DNA from: Lentisphaerales bacterium
GTDB taxonomy: Bacteria > Verrucomicrobiota > Lentisphaeria > Lentisphaerales > Lentisphaeraceae
Reading direction: 5' to 3'
Assembly: GCA_022446985.1 (NCBI GenBank)
Contig: JAKVBD010000030.1
Span: forward strand, 1-58,080
Length of the DNA: 58,080 nt
A model generated the notes under the pieces. The model had not been told where the DNA came from. It ran no database searches and saw nothing but the letters and a program-made list of their open reading frames with translations. This document shows, piece after piece, positions 8,782 to 16,558 of this stretch (its first letter is position 1; every line of letters starts with the position of its first letter). The position numbers were made by a program, and so were the translations under genes.

Positions 8782-9582
8782 ATGTCTATTTCCAAAATCG
8801 GGCTTTGTTTAGTATTGCTACTTTCACTTTTTTCGCAATCGTGTACAACAATGATGGATCCAGATGCAGCTGTTCTCAAAAGTAGTATCAAACAGCTAAA
8901 GCCTCGAGCAAAACTTCGCCCCGCTAGCCCAAAGGATATGAAGATCTATGTCCGCTACCGCAACAGCTCAGGTGAAGACCTTGATATTCGAGACAAAGTT
9001 TTTGACGAGATCAAAAACTCCAACTACACCATCACTCAAAACATAGATGAAGCCAATTATGTTCTAATCGCAGATCTGCGTTATGTCGGCCTGAAAGCCA
9101 AAGAAGGCTATGGTCACTCCATTTTTGGTGCCCTTCTGGGTGCTGTAGCCGGTGCTGTCATTGGTAACCAAGTGGGTGCTGGAGGCACAACTGAACAAAT
9201 CGTCGGTGGAGGACTGGGCGCACTACTGGGTGGAGCTGCAGGTAAAGCAATCGATAACCGAAATAAAATAATAACAGTAGATATGGTCGTCGATCTCAGT
9301 ATTGGAGAAAGAATTAAAGGTGGTATAAACACTAAGCGTTCAAGCAGCTCAAACCAAACGACATCTCAAGCAGCCAGAACAAAGACTGGAGAAGGTTCCA
9401 ATGAAGCCGGTACTTCCTCTACCAAATATTCAGAATCTACGGAATTTGAACAAAAAGAAGATTTTTTCTACCATGAAAACCGTTTTATTGCGACAGCTAA
9501 AAAGCTTGGCTTAACTTACGAAGAAGCCAGCACATCCCTTTCAGGGAAAATGTCACGCGCCATTGCCAGCAGCCTCCCCTAA
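8782..9582 (+). CDS. TraT-like outer-membrane lipoprotein
   Basis: The ATG at 8782 is preceded by AAGGAG 5 nt upstream; an in-frame GTG at 8776 lies inside that SD and is rejected. The product is 266 aa with a lipoprotein signal (LLLSLFSQSC) that places Cys at about residue 21. The body matches the TraT complement-resistance/entry-exclusion family: an IDEANYVLIADLRYV strand, a hydrophobic Gly/Ala-rich hairpin (GALLGAVAGAVIGNQVGAG and GGGLGALLGGAAGKAI), then a VDMVVDLSIGERIKG segment and a Ser/Thr-rich tail. TraT on F plasmids forms a surface oligomer. Chromosomal copies in free-living bacteria have no assigned job. No conjugation genes lie nearby. It is a lone gene. Confidence 0.82.
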   Translation: MSISKIGLCLVLLLSLFSQSCTTMMDPDAAVLKSSIKQLKPRAKLRPASPKDMKIYVRYRNSSGEDLDIRDKVFDEIKNSNYTITQNIDEANYVLIADLRYVGLKAKEGYGHSIFGALLGAVAGAVIGNQVGAGGTTEQIVGGGLGALLGGAAGKAIDNRNKIITVDMVVDLSIGERIKGGINTKRSSSSNQTTSQAARTKTGEGSNEAGTSSTKYSESTEFEQKEDFFYHENRFIATAKKLGLTYEEASTSLSGKMSRAIASSLP

Positions 9583-9594
9583 AACTTCTTATAT

Positions 9595-9629
9595 ATGCTT
9601 TACCTTCATTCAACACGAAGGTAAAGCAT
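9595..9629. other. Perfect 13-bp inverted repeat after the TraT-like gene
   Basis: Arms ATGCTTTACCTTC (9595-9607) and GAAGGTAAAGCAT (9617-9629) pair perfectly around a 9-nt loop, 12 nt after the stop codon. No T-run follows on the plus strand, so it is not a textbook rho-independent terminator, although it may still stop transcription or protect the 3' end. The rest of 9630-9955 has no convincing gene. Confidence 0.6.
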
Positions 9630-9913
9630 GAATCTTCATCTCTCCAAACTTATTTAAAAGTCTTTCCAAATAAGCTAAAAACACTTCACCTCTCCCTAAT
9701 ATTCGCTTCAAACTACTATTGATGATCAATAACACTACAGATTGTTGCGATTCCCGCCACCATTGTACTCTCCAGTCACAAAAGTCTATTCTTTCTTTTT
9801 TCTCACTAATAAAGCCAATTTAGATTATTATTTTTACACACAATCCAAAACTCTATTGCTTTTCTCCTTGAACAACTAAAGGTTCCATGCCTTTGTCATG
9901 AAATATGAGATTT

Positions 9914-9950
9914 TGTTCATTGAACTGATTATTAACTGTCAATGGGAACA
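9914..9950 (+). promoter_or_regulatory. Bulged inverted repeat just upstream of the cheX-like gene
   Basis: TGTTCATTGA (9914-9923) and TCAATGGGAACA (9939-9950) form a stem with a 2-nt bulge and a 15-nt loop, ending 5 nt before the ATG at 9956. The gene has no strong Shine-Dalgarno, so this could be an operator or a translation-controlling hairpin. Function is inferred only from position. Confidence 0.35.
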
Positions 9951-9955
9951 AAAGA

Positions 9956-10519
9956 ATGGAGAATAATATTCTGGCGACAATGCTCGACTCTCTTTCTGAG
10001 AATATTGAGCTGATGTTTCAAAGAAAATCCACCCCGGACAGCACTTTCACAAATGGCTCCAGACCTGATTTTACTGATGGATATCTAGGAATGATTTCGC
10101 TGGCCAACCAAACTTGTCAAGGACAAATGGTTATAGGACTTTCTGAAAGTACTGTTGAAGACCTTCTTAGTGAGGTTATGCAACTTGTCTCAACTCCAGA
10201 AGAGGCCAAAGAGCTCGTCAAAGCTTCACTTGGTGAACTTCTAAATACAGTCAGTGGTGCTTTTACCCAGCAAGAAAACGTTCTTGAAAAATATCAATCT
10301 CTTGACCTTAGTACACCAATGATATGGACTAAAGAAGACACACCGTACTTTTGCAAGTCAGATGGTCTGAATGGCGCACTTACCTACCATAATGGAGAAT
10401 CCATTCACGTATTCCTCGCAATCAACCCCTATAAAGTTTTCGAATCTTCAGATAATTCAGGTTCCAGCGGCTCAGATTTCCTTGGAGATGATCTCGATGA
10501 TCTTCTAAGTGGACTGTAA
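9956..10519 (+). CDS. CheX/CheC-type phosphatase-like protein
   Basis: This 187-aa protein shows the CheC/CheX/FliY phosphatase signature: SLGELLNTVSG places Glu94 and Asn97 where CheX uses Glu and Asn to hydrolyse CheY-phosphate. Flanking strands (GYLGMISLA, GQMVIGLSE, HVFLAINP) fit the CheX fold with a single active helix. After about residue 165 it carries a Ser/Gly/Asp-rich tail ending DFLGDDLDDLLSGL, which could be a docking peptide. It heads a rightward operon containing a stand-alone CheY and a CheA-like kinase, so its likely substrate is that CheY. CheC-family members range from strong to weak phosphatases. Confidence 0.72.
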   Translation: MENNILATMLDSLSENIELMFQRKSTPDSTFTNGSRPDFTDGYLGMISLANQTCQGQMVIGLSESTVEDLLSEVMQLVSTPEEAKELVKASLGELLNTVSGAFTQQENVLEKYQSLDLSTPMIWTKEDTPYFCKSDGLNGALTYHNGESIHVFLAINPYKVFESSDNSGSSGSDFLGDDLDDLLSGL

Positions 10520-10552
10520 CTCAGAACTAAATAGATAAAAAGGTAGATTCAC

Positions 10553-10804
10553 ATGGCTAAAAAATATACAGAAATCAGCATCAATAAAAGAGAAATTCAA
10601 TTTCCCTGCCTTATTCCTTCTGATACTGTCATGAGCAGAAGCCTCTACAGAAATCAATATGCCAACAGTTTCTCAGTTCAACTACCGTCAATCTCTAGTT
10701 CACCAGACACCAGAAATCAAAAAGCAATCAACTACTCTGAAATCGACGAAAAAATACTTTCTGCGATTCATAACAAATTTTCTAGTACAGGAGCACAAAA
10801 ATGA
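10553..10804 (+). CDS. Small protein of unknown function in the chemosensory-like operon
   Basis: This 83-aa protein matches no family I recognise. An SD (AAGGT) precedes the ATG, and the stop overlaps the cheY-like ATG (ATGA), so it is translationally coupled and probably real. The sequence is polar, without signal peptide or membrane span; residues 25-60 are rich in Ser, Asn, Arg and Gln, and a short acidic/helical end (YSEIDEKILSAIHNKF) follows. The coupling suggests a stoichiometric partner, perhaps an adaptor linking the kinase and the response regulator in place of CheW. That is inference. Confidence 0.6.
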   Translation: MAKKYTEISINKREIQFPCLIPSDTVMSRSLYRNQYANSFSVQLPSISSSPDTRNQKAINYSEIDEKILSAIHNKFSSTGAQK

Positions 10805-11181
10805 AAGTAGTAGTAATTGATGATTCGATGCTGGTTCGCCTCCAGCTCAAAAAATTCTTCGAAGAAGAAATGGAATTCGAAGTTGCCGCCGTGGGTAATG
10901 ACGGCAACGAAGCCGTCGCTCTTTACAACGAGCATAAGCCCGATCTCATTACTATCGACCTGACTATGCCGAATAAGGATGGTTATGAAGCATTAAAAGA
11001 GATTCTCGTTAATGATAGCGAAGCAAGAATTCTGATCTGCAGTGCAATCAAAGATCCGGCGAAAGTCACTCAAACACTTGAGGCCGGCGCAAAAGGCTAC
11101 ATCAAAAAGCCACTACAGCTCACTAATGCTGAGTATGTTGAAAGAATTAAAGACGATATCGAAGAAGCTCTAGAAGATTGA
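10801..11181 (+). CDS. CheY-like single-domain response regulator
   Basis: A stand-alone receiver domain of 126 aa: acidic pair Asp7-Asp8 (VVVIDDS), phospho-acceptor Asp53 in LITIDLTMPNKDG, Ser in ILICSAI, and the conserved Lys in GYIKKPL. No output domain follows, as in CheY. It is coupled by ATGA overlap to the 83-aa gene and followed after 19 nt by an exported binding-protein-like gene. The likely phospho-donor is the CheA-like kinase at the end of the operon, and the likely phosphatase is the CheX-like protein at its start. Confidence 0.92.
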   Translation: MKVVVIDDSMLVRLQLKKFFEEEMEFEVAAVGNDGNEAVALYNEHKPDLITIDLTMPNKDGYEALKEILVNDSEARILICSAIKDPAKVTQTLEAGAKGYIKKPLQLTNAEYVERIKDDIEEALED

Positions 11182-11200
11182 TCAACAAAGGAGGCAGGGT

Positions 11201-11920
11201 ATGAAAATTCCTGAAAATAGATACCTTAATTGGGCTGTTTTCCTGTTTGTTACACTCTCATTTATGAGTGTACAGGCTGCAGACCAATTGCAGGTTTATA
11301 CAACATCGACAATCCCCGTAAAAGAACGAGAGAAAGCACTTAAAAGTGACTCTTCATTACAGGGGACTGAAATAACTGTATTTGGTAAATTCAGTGAGTT
11401 CTCATCCTCTCTGAAAAACTCAAAGCCAAAATTCTTAATGGTGCCTGCTGCCTACGTCAAGTATAACCCTGACTACAAGGCTGTATACCAATTTACCAAA
11501 GGAGGTCAACGTAACTTTAAATTCATGATTCTTTCAGTGAAAGATGAATGGAATAAAGATTCTATGGCCAAAGGCAGCGTTGGTATAGTTGATGAACTTG
11601 GTCGTAAACAAACCAGTGCTTTCATTAAAGATCAAGTTGGTGATTTCAAACGTGTCAAACGTGTAACGAAAACCGATGACCTTATGCCTCTCTTAGTACT
11701 AGAAAACGCAAATTTCATCATTATTCGTCCTAAAAACTATGAAATTTTAAAAGCAAAATTTACCGCCAAAACCAACCTTGTTGGAGAAAGTAAAACGATC
11801 GACTACCCGGTTATTTGTGCTCTAAAAGATACACCGGACAATGAAATAAGTAAATTTGCTAATCTATCCCAGGCAGCAATTAAAGCCTTGGGTTTTGACG
11901 AATTAAAGAAAGTACAATGA
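11201..11920 (+). CDS. Exported PhnD/SsuA-like substrate-binding protein
   Basis: The 239-aa product follows a near-perfect AAGGAGG SD. A signal peptide (WAVFLFVTLSFMSVQAAD, cut after Ala) precedes a compact domain resembling small type 2 periplasmic binding proteins of the PhnD/SsuA kind: early strand LQVYTTSTIP, KFLMVPAAYVK, GSVGIVDELGRK, LLVLENANFIIIRP, and a C-terminal AAIKALGFDELKK. No ABC permease or ATPase is adjacent, and the operon instead leads to a membrane kinase, so a sensing role in the periplasm is more likely than uptake. The family call is tentative; the export signal is clear. Confidence 0.6.
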   Translation: MKIPENRYLNWAVFLFVTLSFMSVQAADQLQVYTTSTIPVKEREKALKSDSSLQGTEITVFGKFSEFSSSLKNSKPKFLMVPAAYVKYNPDYKAVYQFTKGGQRNFKFMILSVKDEWNKDSMAKGSVGIVDELGRKQTSAFIKDQVGDFKRVKRVTKTDDLMPLLVLENANFIIIRPKNYEILKAKFTAKTNLVGESKTIDYPVICALKDTPDNEISKFANLSQAAIKALGFDELKKVQ

Positions 11921-11931
11921 GGAGATTAAGC

Positions 11932-12906
11932 ATGACACAAAGATACTTAACCGTCTTCTTCATGATCGCCGCTCTTCAAATCAGCGCTTTGGCCGACAAA
12001 GTTCTCATTTTCAGACAGGGATCAATCAACTTTGAAGAAGTTGCCAATTCAGTGAAAGATGAAATAAGCGAAGACTTTGAAGTCGTCGAACACATTTTAT
12101 CAAAAGATTCTGATTATCAGGACTTTAAAGGTAAAGTCACAAAAGAAAAACCAAGTCTATTGATTCTATTGGACAACCAGGCTGTAGACTTTGCCAAAAA
12201 GTTCAATATGGAAAATGACGAGTATGCCAAAAACCTTAGAAGCGTCGCTGCCATGGGTCTGAACCTTCGTAAAGAAATTGAAGGCAACCCAAACATCTGC
12301 GGTATCGAATATGAGGTTCCTGCCTATACAATGATAACTCAGTTTAGATACTTCATTACCAATGACATCAAGAATGTCCTTGTCTTTTATAGAAAAAGTC
12401 AGCACTCTGAAATGATCAAAGTTGCTCAAGAGCAGCTTGGTAAAGAAGGTATCACCTTAAAGGCTATGGACACAGAAGAGTACGGTGATAAAAAGCAAGA
12501 TGTTAACTTCTTTTTAAATCGCAATGTCCTTAGAGAAGTCTATAAAAAAGACACCGACCTTGTCTGGGTTATTTCGGACTCTATCCTACTTAACAACGAT
12601 AATTTCGCTGAAGTATGGGTTAGTGCTGCCAGAAGACTCAAAAAACCTTTTATCGCCGGTATCAAAGCATTCTCCGGTACAGATATGGGATTCTGTGTTT
12701 ATTCTGCATCTCCAAATCACCAGGACCTCGGTAACCAAATTGCTGAACAGGTCTTTACACTTATGGATGACGAAGAAATGAAAGCCGACGAGGTCGGAGT
12801 TGAGTACATCCTTTCAGTTGTAAAAAATGTCAACATGAAAATTCTTCCTGAGTACAAGCTCGTTGTCGATGAAGAAAAAATGTCGGATGTAGAGGCGAAC
12901 AAATAA
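11932..12906 (+). CDS. Exported ABC-type substrate-binding-like protein (PF04392-like)
   Basis: The ATG at 11932 (MTQRYLTVFFM) is preferred because AGGAG lies 7-8 nt before it; an in-frame ATG at 11917 overlaps the previous stop (ATGA) and would add five residues. The product is 324 aa with a signal peptide ending near ISALAD. The two-lobe pattern KVLIFRQGS, PSLLILLDNQAVDFA, NVLVFYRKSQHSEMIK, DLVWVISDS and KKPFIAGIKAF resembles the tryptophan/ABC_sub_bind type 1 binding-protein family. There is no transporter gene nearby. The stop overlaps the kinase ATG (TAATG), so it is tightly coupled to the sensor, suggesting it presents ligand to the kinase's periplasmic domain. Confidence 0.65.
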   Translation: MTQRYLTVFFMIAALQISALADKVLIFRQGSINFEEVANSVKDEISEDFEVVEHILSKDSDYQDFKGKVTKEKPSLLILLDNQAVDFAKKFNMENDEYAKNLRSVAAMGLNLRKEIEGNPNICGIEYEVPAYTMITQFRYFITNDIKNVLVFYRKSQHSEMIKVAQEQLGKEGITLKAMDTEEYGDKKQDVNFFLNRNVLREVYKKDTDLVWVISDSILLNNDNFAEVWVSAARRLKKPFIAGIKAFSGTDMGFCVYSASPNHQDLGNQIAEQVFTLMDDEEMKADEVGVEYILSVVKNVNMKILPEYKLVVDEEKMSDVEANK

Positions 12907-15446
12907 TGCAAAAAAGAGGCTCAATAAAGAATAAGCTGATTTCAGCCAATTTGATGACAGTGATCATTGCCTTCATCATAGTTGGAGTAATCGTCGTGCT
13001 TAATTTAAAAGGCCTCTCTTCTACTTTTATGAGTATGAGCGAAGATCGCTCTCAAGAAGTAACAGCGAATATGCGCAAAACTTCTGAACAAAATACTCAA
13101 AAAATACAGAAGTTTTTTGAAAAGTCATTATATGACAAAGGCAGAATATTACTGGAAAGAGACAGTTTAGTTCTTAAACCTCTCTTTCTTGATAACTCTT
13201 TTAATGGTATAAGAAACCTGCTCACGAACCTCTACAAATTGGATGATGAAGTTCTGAGCTTAAGTTTCTTTGCTGTTGAAGGTGAAAATGAAATTAAAGC
13301 ATGGGCCTACCTCGACAGACAGTACCCAGATGGGCTTGGTCTTAAAACTATCTATGACCTCAAAACACAGAGCTGGTCTTCCGAATATGCCGGTAAACCG
13401 ATAACTTTCTTAGATAAGAATATAACTTCGATTATCAACAAAAGCCAAAAAGATGTAAAACTGATTGATTATGAGTATCTCGAAAAAGACGGAACTCAAA
13501 AAAATGTAAAAGCCTATCAATGTACAGTACCAATCTTTGAAGGCGAAGCAGATGAATTTAAAGAATTTAGAGAAGATGGAGAACCCGTTGGCTTCCTCCG
13601 TTACTTGCTCACCCTTGAAAAAATGCAAGAAGCTATAGCAACTGAAAAAGCTCTTTTGGAAGCTAATCAAAAGAAACAGGAACAAGCAAATTTAATTGCA
13701 GCTAAAGCCACCAGTGAAGCCGGAAAAAGCAGTCTGCGCCAGAGTTTAACTAATCTGGGCTTAAGTGCCGTCGTTGTATTGGTGATATCTTTCATACTTG
13801 CCGTTTATGTAGGTAATAAAGTCTCTCACCCTATACTCGAACTCAAAGCCTCTGCACAGATTATTTCACAGGGAGACTATTCCCAGGAAGTAAAAATAAA
13901 CAGTAACGATGAAATTGGTGTTCTCGGAGACAATTTTGAAGAAATGCGTCTGCAAGTTAAAGAGTTTACTGAAAACCTTCAGGAATTAGTCGACGAAAAG
14001 ACTAAAGAGATATCAGATATCTTAAACTCTATTGAACAGGGTATTTTCACCATAAATAAAGACCTCAGTATCAATGAACAGCACTCAAGTAAAGCGGAAG
14101 ACATCTTTGCAATTACAGAATTCCAAAACAGCAACCTGGAGAGTCTGTTTGATATTAATGATACAAAAGTTGAGCAGTATAAAAGTTGGGTTTCACTCAT
14201 TAGTAACCCTAAAAAGCTAAAACGTTGGAAAAAATACGCCGAATTGTCTCCGGTAAATGAACTAACTCAAAATAATAATGACGAAGAACGCATCATTCAA
14301 ATTGACTATCAACCCATTACGGATAACGGCAAATTATCAAAACTTATGGTGCTTTGTACAGATGTCACTGAAGAAAGAAAAGTTAAAGCAGCATTAGAAA
14401 AAACTAAACGAGAACAACAACTGACCCTTCAGCGTGTTATTGGCTTAATCAACAATGACCAAGAAAGCCTTAAAACTTTCTTTGAAGGCTATGAAAATGC
14501 AATCACAAGCCTAAAAAACATTGATTACGATAAGCTTACCAGAGCGGATATCGATGAACTCTTTAGACAAGTACATACTCTTAAAGGTAATGGCGGCTCA
14601 TTTGGTTTTAATGAAGTTTCACGGGTTTCAGGTTTTGCCGAAGACTTTTTAGAAGAAGCGAAATCCATAGAGAAATTTACTGATAGTCACAAAGGTAGAC
14701 TAAACAATGCACTTCATCTTATGGAAGAGGAACTGATAGGCATTAATGCCATGAAAGCCAAGCTTTTTTCAGACAAAGAAGGCAGCATGACTATCAGTCG
14801 AGATCAATTCCAAAACTTACTTCAGTCTGTTAAAAGTGGCACAATAAGAGACTTGGATGAAATCTCCAAAAAGCTCTTTGCGCTTGATCTCACCCCATTT
14901 TATTCATTCTGCCGTAAGTATTCAAATATTGTTGTCACCTACCGTGAAAGCTATGGTAAAAACGTTAAAGACCTTCTCATTCAAACACCAAATGAACTGG
15001 TTCACAGAGATACTATGAAAAAGTTTGATATGGCCATTGTTCACTTGGTCCGCAACTCTCTGGATCACGGCCTGGAAAGCGATGAGGAAAGAGATGCTAC
15101 AGGTAAAGAACAAGGGTTAATCTCTATGGGGATTTCCAGGAATGAGCATACAACCACTTTGACTATTGAAGATGATGGCAAAGGGATAGATGGCGAAACC
15201 ATAGCCAGTAAAGCCGTTGAAAAAGGCATTATTTCAGAAGAACAAAAGAATTCTCTGAGTTCTATGGATAAAATCGAGCTTATTTTCCATCCAGGATTTA
15301 GTTCTAAGGATGAAGTGACAGATGTCAGTGGACGAGGAGTTGGTATGGATGCAGTTAAGTCATCTATTGAAGAACTAGGCGGCTCAGTTCATATTGACAC
15401 TGAAATTGGAAGAGGAACCAAAATATCCCTCAATTTACCAATCTAA
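12906..15446 (+). CDS. Membrane-anchored CheA-like histidine kinase (TM-sensor-TM-HAMP-PAS-Hpt-HATPase)
   Basis: The 846-aa product reads in order: first span at about 14-34; extracytoplasmic sensor at about 35-280; second span at about 280-302 (AVVVLVISFILAVYVG); HAMP at about 303-355; a coiled coil and PAS-like region at about 365-495; an Hpt domain with phospho-acceptor His557 in QVHTLKGNGGSFGF; a linker; then a CheA-type ATPase at about 690-846 with N box HLVRNSLDHGLE (His713-Asn717), G1 DDGKGID and G2 GRGVGMDAV, and GRGTKISLNLP. There is no C-terminal CheW-like (P5) domain and no canonical dimerisation/phospho-acceptor helix. It is thus a self-contained receptor-kinase rather than an MCP-coupled CheA. 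It closes the operon begun at 9956. Likely partners are the CheY-like protein and the convergent receiver protein at 15492. Confidence 0.88.
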   Translation: MQKRGSIKNKLISANLMTVIIAFIIVGVIVVLNLKGLSSTFMSMSEDRSQEVTANMRKTSEQNTQKIQKFFEKSLYDKGRILLERDSLVLKPLFLDNSFNGIRNLLTNLYKLDDEVLSLSFFAVEGENEIKAWAYLDRQYPDGLGLKTIYDLKTQSWSSEYAGKPITFLDKNITSIINKSQKDVKLIDYEYLEKDGTQKNVKAYQCTVPIFEGEADEFKEFREDGEPVGFLRYLLTLEKMQEAIATEKALLEANQKKQEQANLIAAKATSEAGKSSLRQSLTNLGLSAVVVLVISFILAVYVGNKVSHPILELKASAQIISQGDYSQEVKINSNDEIGVLGDNFEEMRLQVKEFTENLQELVDEKTKEISDILNSIEQGIFTINKDLSINEQHSSKAEDIFAITEFQNSNLESLFDINDTKVEQYKSWVSLISNPKKLKRWKKYAELSPVNELTQNNNDEERIIQIDYQPITDNGKLSKLMVLCTDVTEERKVKAALEKTKREQQLTLQRVIGLINNDQESLKTFFEGYENAITSLKNIDYDKLTRADIDELFRQVHTLKGNGGSFGFNEVSRVSGFAEDFLEEAKSIEKFTDSHKGRLNNALHLMEEELIGINAMKAKLFSDKEGSMTISRDQFQNLLQSVKSGTIRDLDEISKKLFALDLTPFYSFCRKYSNIVVTYRESYGKNVKDLLIQTPNELVHRDTMKKFDMAIVHLVRNSLDHGLESDEERDATGKEQGLISMGISRNEHTTTLTIEDDGKGIDGETIASKAVEKGIISEEQKNSLSSMDKIELIFHPGFSSKDEVTDVSGRGVGMDAVKSSIEELGGSVHIDTEIGRGTKISLNLPI

Positions 15447-15463
15447 ACTATCAAGACAATTAG

Positions 15464-15483
15464 GCCCTTACATTCAAAAGGGC
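15464..15483. terminator. Weak hairpin between convergent genes
   Basis: GCCCTT (15464-15469) pairs with AAGGGC (15478-15483) around an 8-nt loop. It sits 17 nt after the kinase stop and 8 nt before the end of the convergent receiver gene. The flanking T content is modest, so it is a possible bidirectional terminator. Confidence 0.4.
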
Positions 15484-15491
15484 TTATTCAC

Positions 15492-15905
15492 TTACTTATC
15501 TAAACAGCGTTTAAGCGCATCTATAAAATCATGAATATGAAATGACTTGGCAATCACATGCGCACCTTCTTCTCCAAGAGTCTCAACTTTCTCTTGATCA
15601 CATAAACCAGTTGCTATAATAAAATTTAATTCCGGCTTTATCTCTCTCATTTCTTGAATCAAAGCATTTCCATTTAAATGAGGCATAAGATGATCAGCAA
15701 AAACAAGATCAACACAGCCATATTTATCCTTAAACCCTTCTAAAGCTTTTTCCGGAACTCCATAACTTTCAACATTCGCCCCAGAGTCTTTCAAAAGAGT
15801 CGTCATAAACTCTAAAACATTTTCGTCATCATCTACAATAAAGGCATTGATCCTTTCTAGATTCACAGGAGGAGTAGTATCTTTTATCAAGCCATTTTTG
15901 TCCAT
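15492..15905 (-). CDS. Stand-alone response regulator receiver protein
   Basis: A receiver domain preceded by a short polar leader: acidic cluster VDDDE, phospho-acceptor Asp in DLVFADHLMPHLNG, Thr in IIATGL, and Lys in VIAKSFH. There is no output domain. I start at the ATG at 15905; a GTG at 15923 would add six residues. It resembles receiver domains that sit at the C terminus of hybrid kinases (LVFADHLMP rather than a CheY-like LITID). It points towards the CheA-like kinase operon, and both stop within 46 bp, which suggests but does not prove that the two work together. Confidence 0.85.
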   Translation of the reverse strand: MDKNGLIKDTTPPVNLERINAFIVDDDENVLEFMTTLLKDSGANVESYGVPEKALEGFKDKYGCVDLVFADHLMPHLNGNALIQEMREIKPELNFIIATGLCDQEKVETLGEEGAHVIAKSFHIHDFIDALKRCLDK

Positions 15906-16000
15906 TGAGTCTCTCGCATTCACTATGAGATTTAAAACACCATATGAAGTACTCCAAAAATTAACCGGGATTGATTTAAGAATAAGAATAGGTGTTGCAC

Positions 16001-16408
16001 TTATAAGTTGAATTCAAGAGACTTAGTTTTTTTAGAAAATTCAATAAAATTTTGGACTTTTAAAAGCAATACTTTTAAATCAAAAGGTTTACATAATTAG
16101 TCAACAAAACCTATCGATAAGCCCTTAATTACTTGATTCTGGTCCAGTGCTGCACCAGTGATAAAAATAATTGGCGATTCACTGTAAACAGGCATTTCCC
16201 GAATATGCTCTGCAAGTTCGAAGCCGGTCACATTTGGCATATTCAGGTCCAAAAGAGCTATCTCTACTTCGTGCTTTTGAATGAGATCGAATACCTCTAC
16301 TCCTCCCGAAGCAACAACAACCTCATAACCCTTTGAAAGATAAGAATCTAAAACACGACGATTTATTTCCAAATCATCAACGATCGGTAACTTATATCTT
16401 TCTTCCAT
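16001..16408 (-). pseudogene. Response regulator with in-frame ochre codon before the conserved Lys
   Basis: The ATG-started frame from 16408 encodes a receiver domain (PIVDDLEINRRVL, phospho-acceptor Asp in ALLDLNMPNVTG, Thr in IIFITGAA) and stops at TAA 16097-16099 after GLSIGFVD. Reading through that codon in the same frame continues with exactly the expected end of a receiver domain, LCKPFDLKVLLLKVQNFIEF, and then runs to a second TAA at 16001-16003. The stop therefore replaces a residue (Tyr in many relatives) just before the catalytic Lys-Pro. The short 103-aa product would lack the Lys and the last helix. A single-base nonsense mutation or a sequencing error is the simplest reading. 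Confidence 0.8.
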
Positions 16409-16558
16409 GTAAATTCCTTAAGCACATCCTCAACTAATATTTCATTACATTTAACCGCCATACTGCAAGTATCATGAGCAATTCATCTCCAATAATTGGA
16501 GCTTGAACAACTATGCCCTAAAGTTATAGTAGCCGGAATTTTTAGAGAGATTATAGAT

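Noticed and set aside
8782..9582. TraT-like gene as evidence of a conjugative element
   Set aside because: No transfer, relaxase, integrase or att-like sequences are nearby, and chromosomal TraT homologues are widespread.
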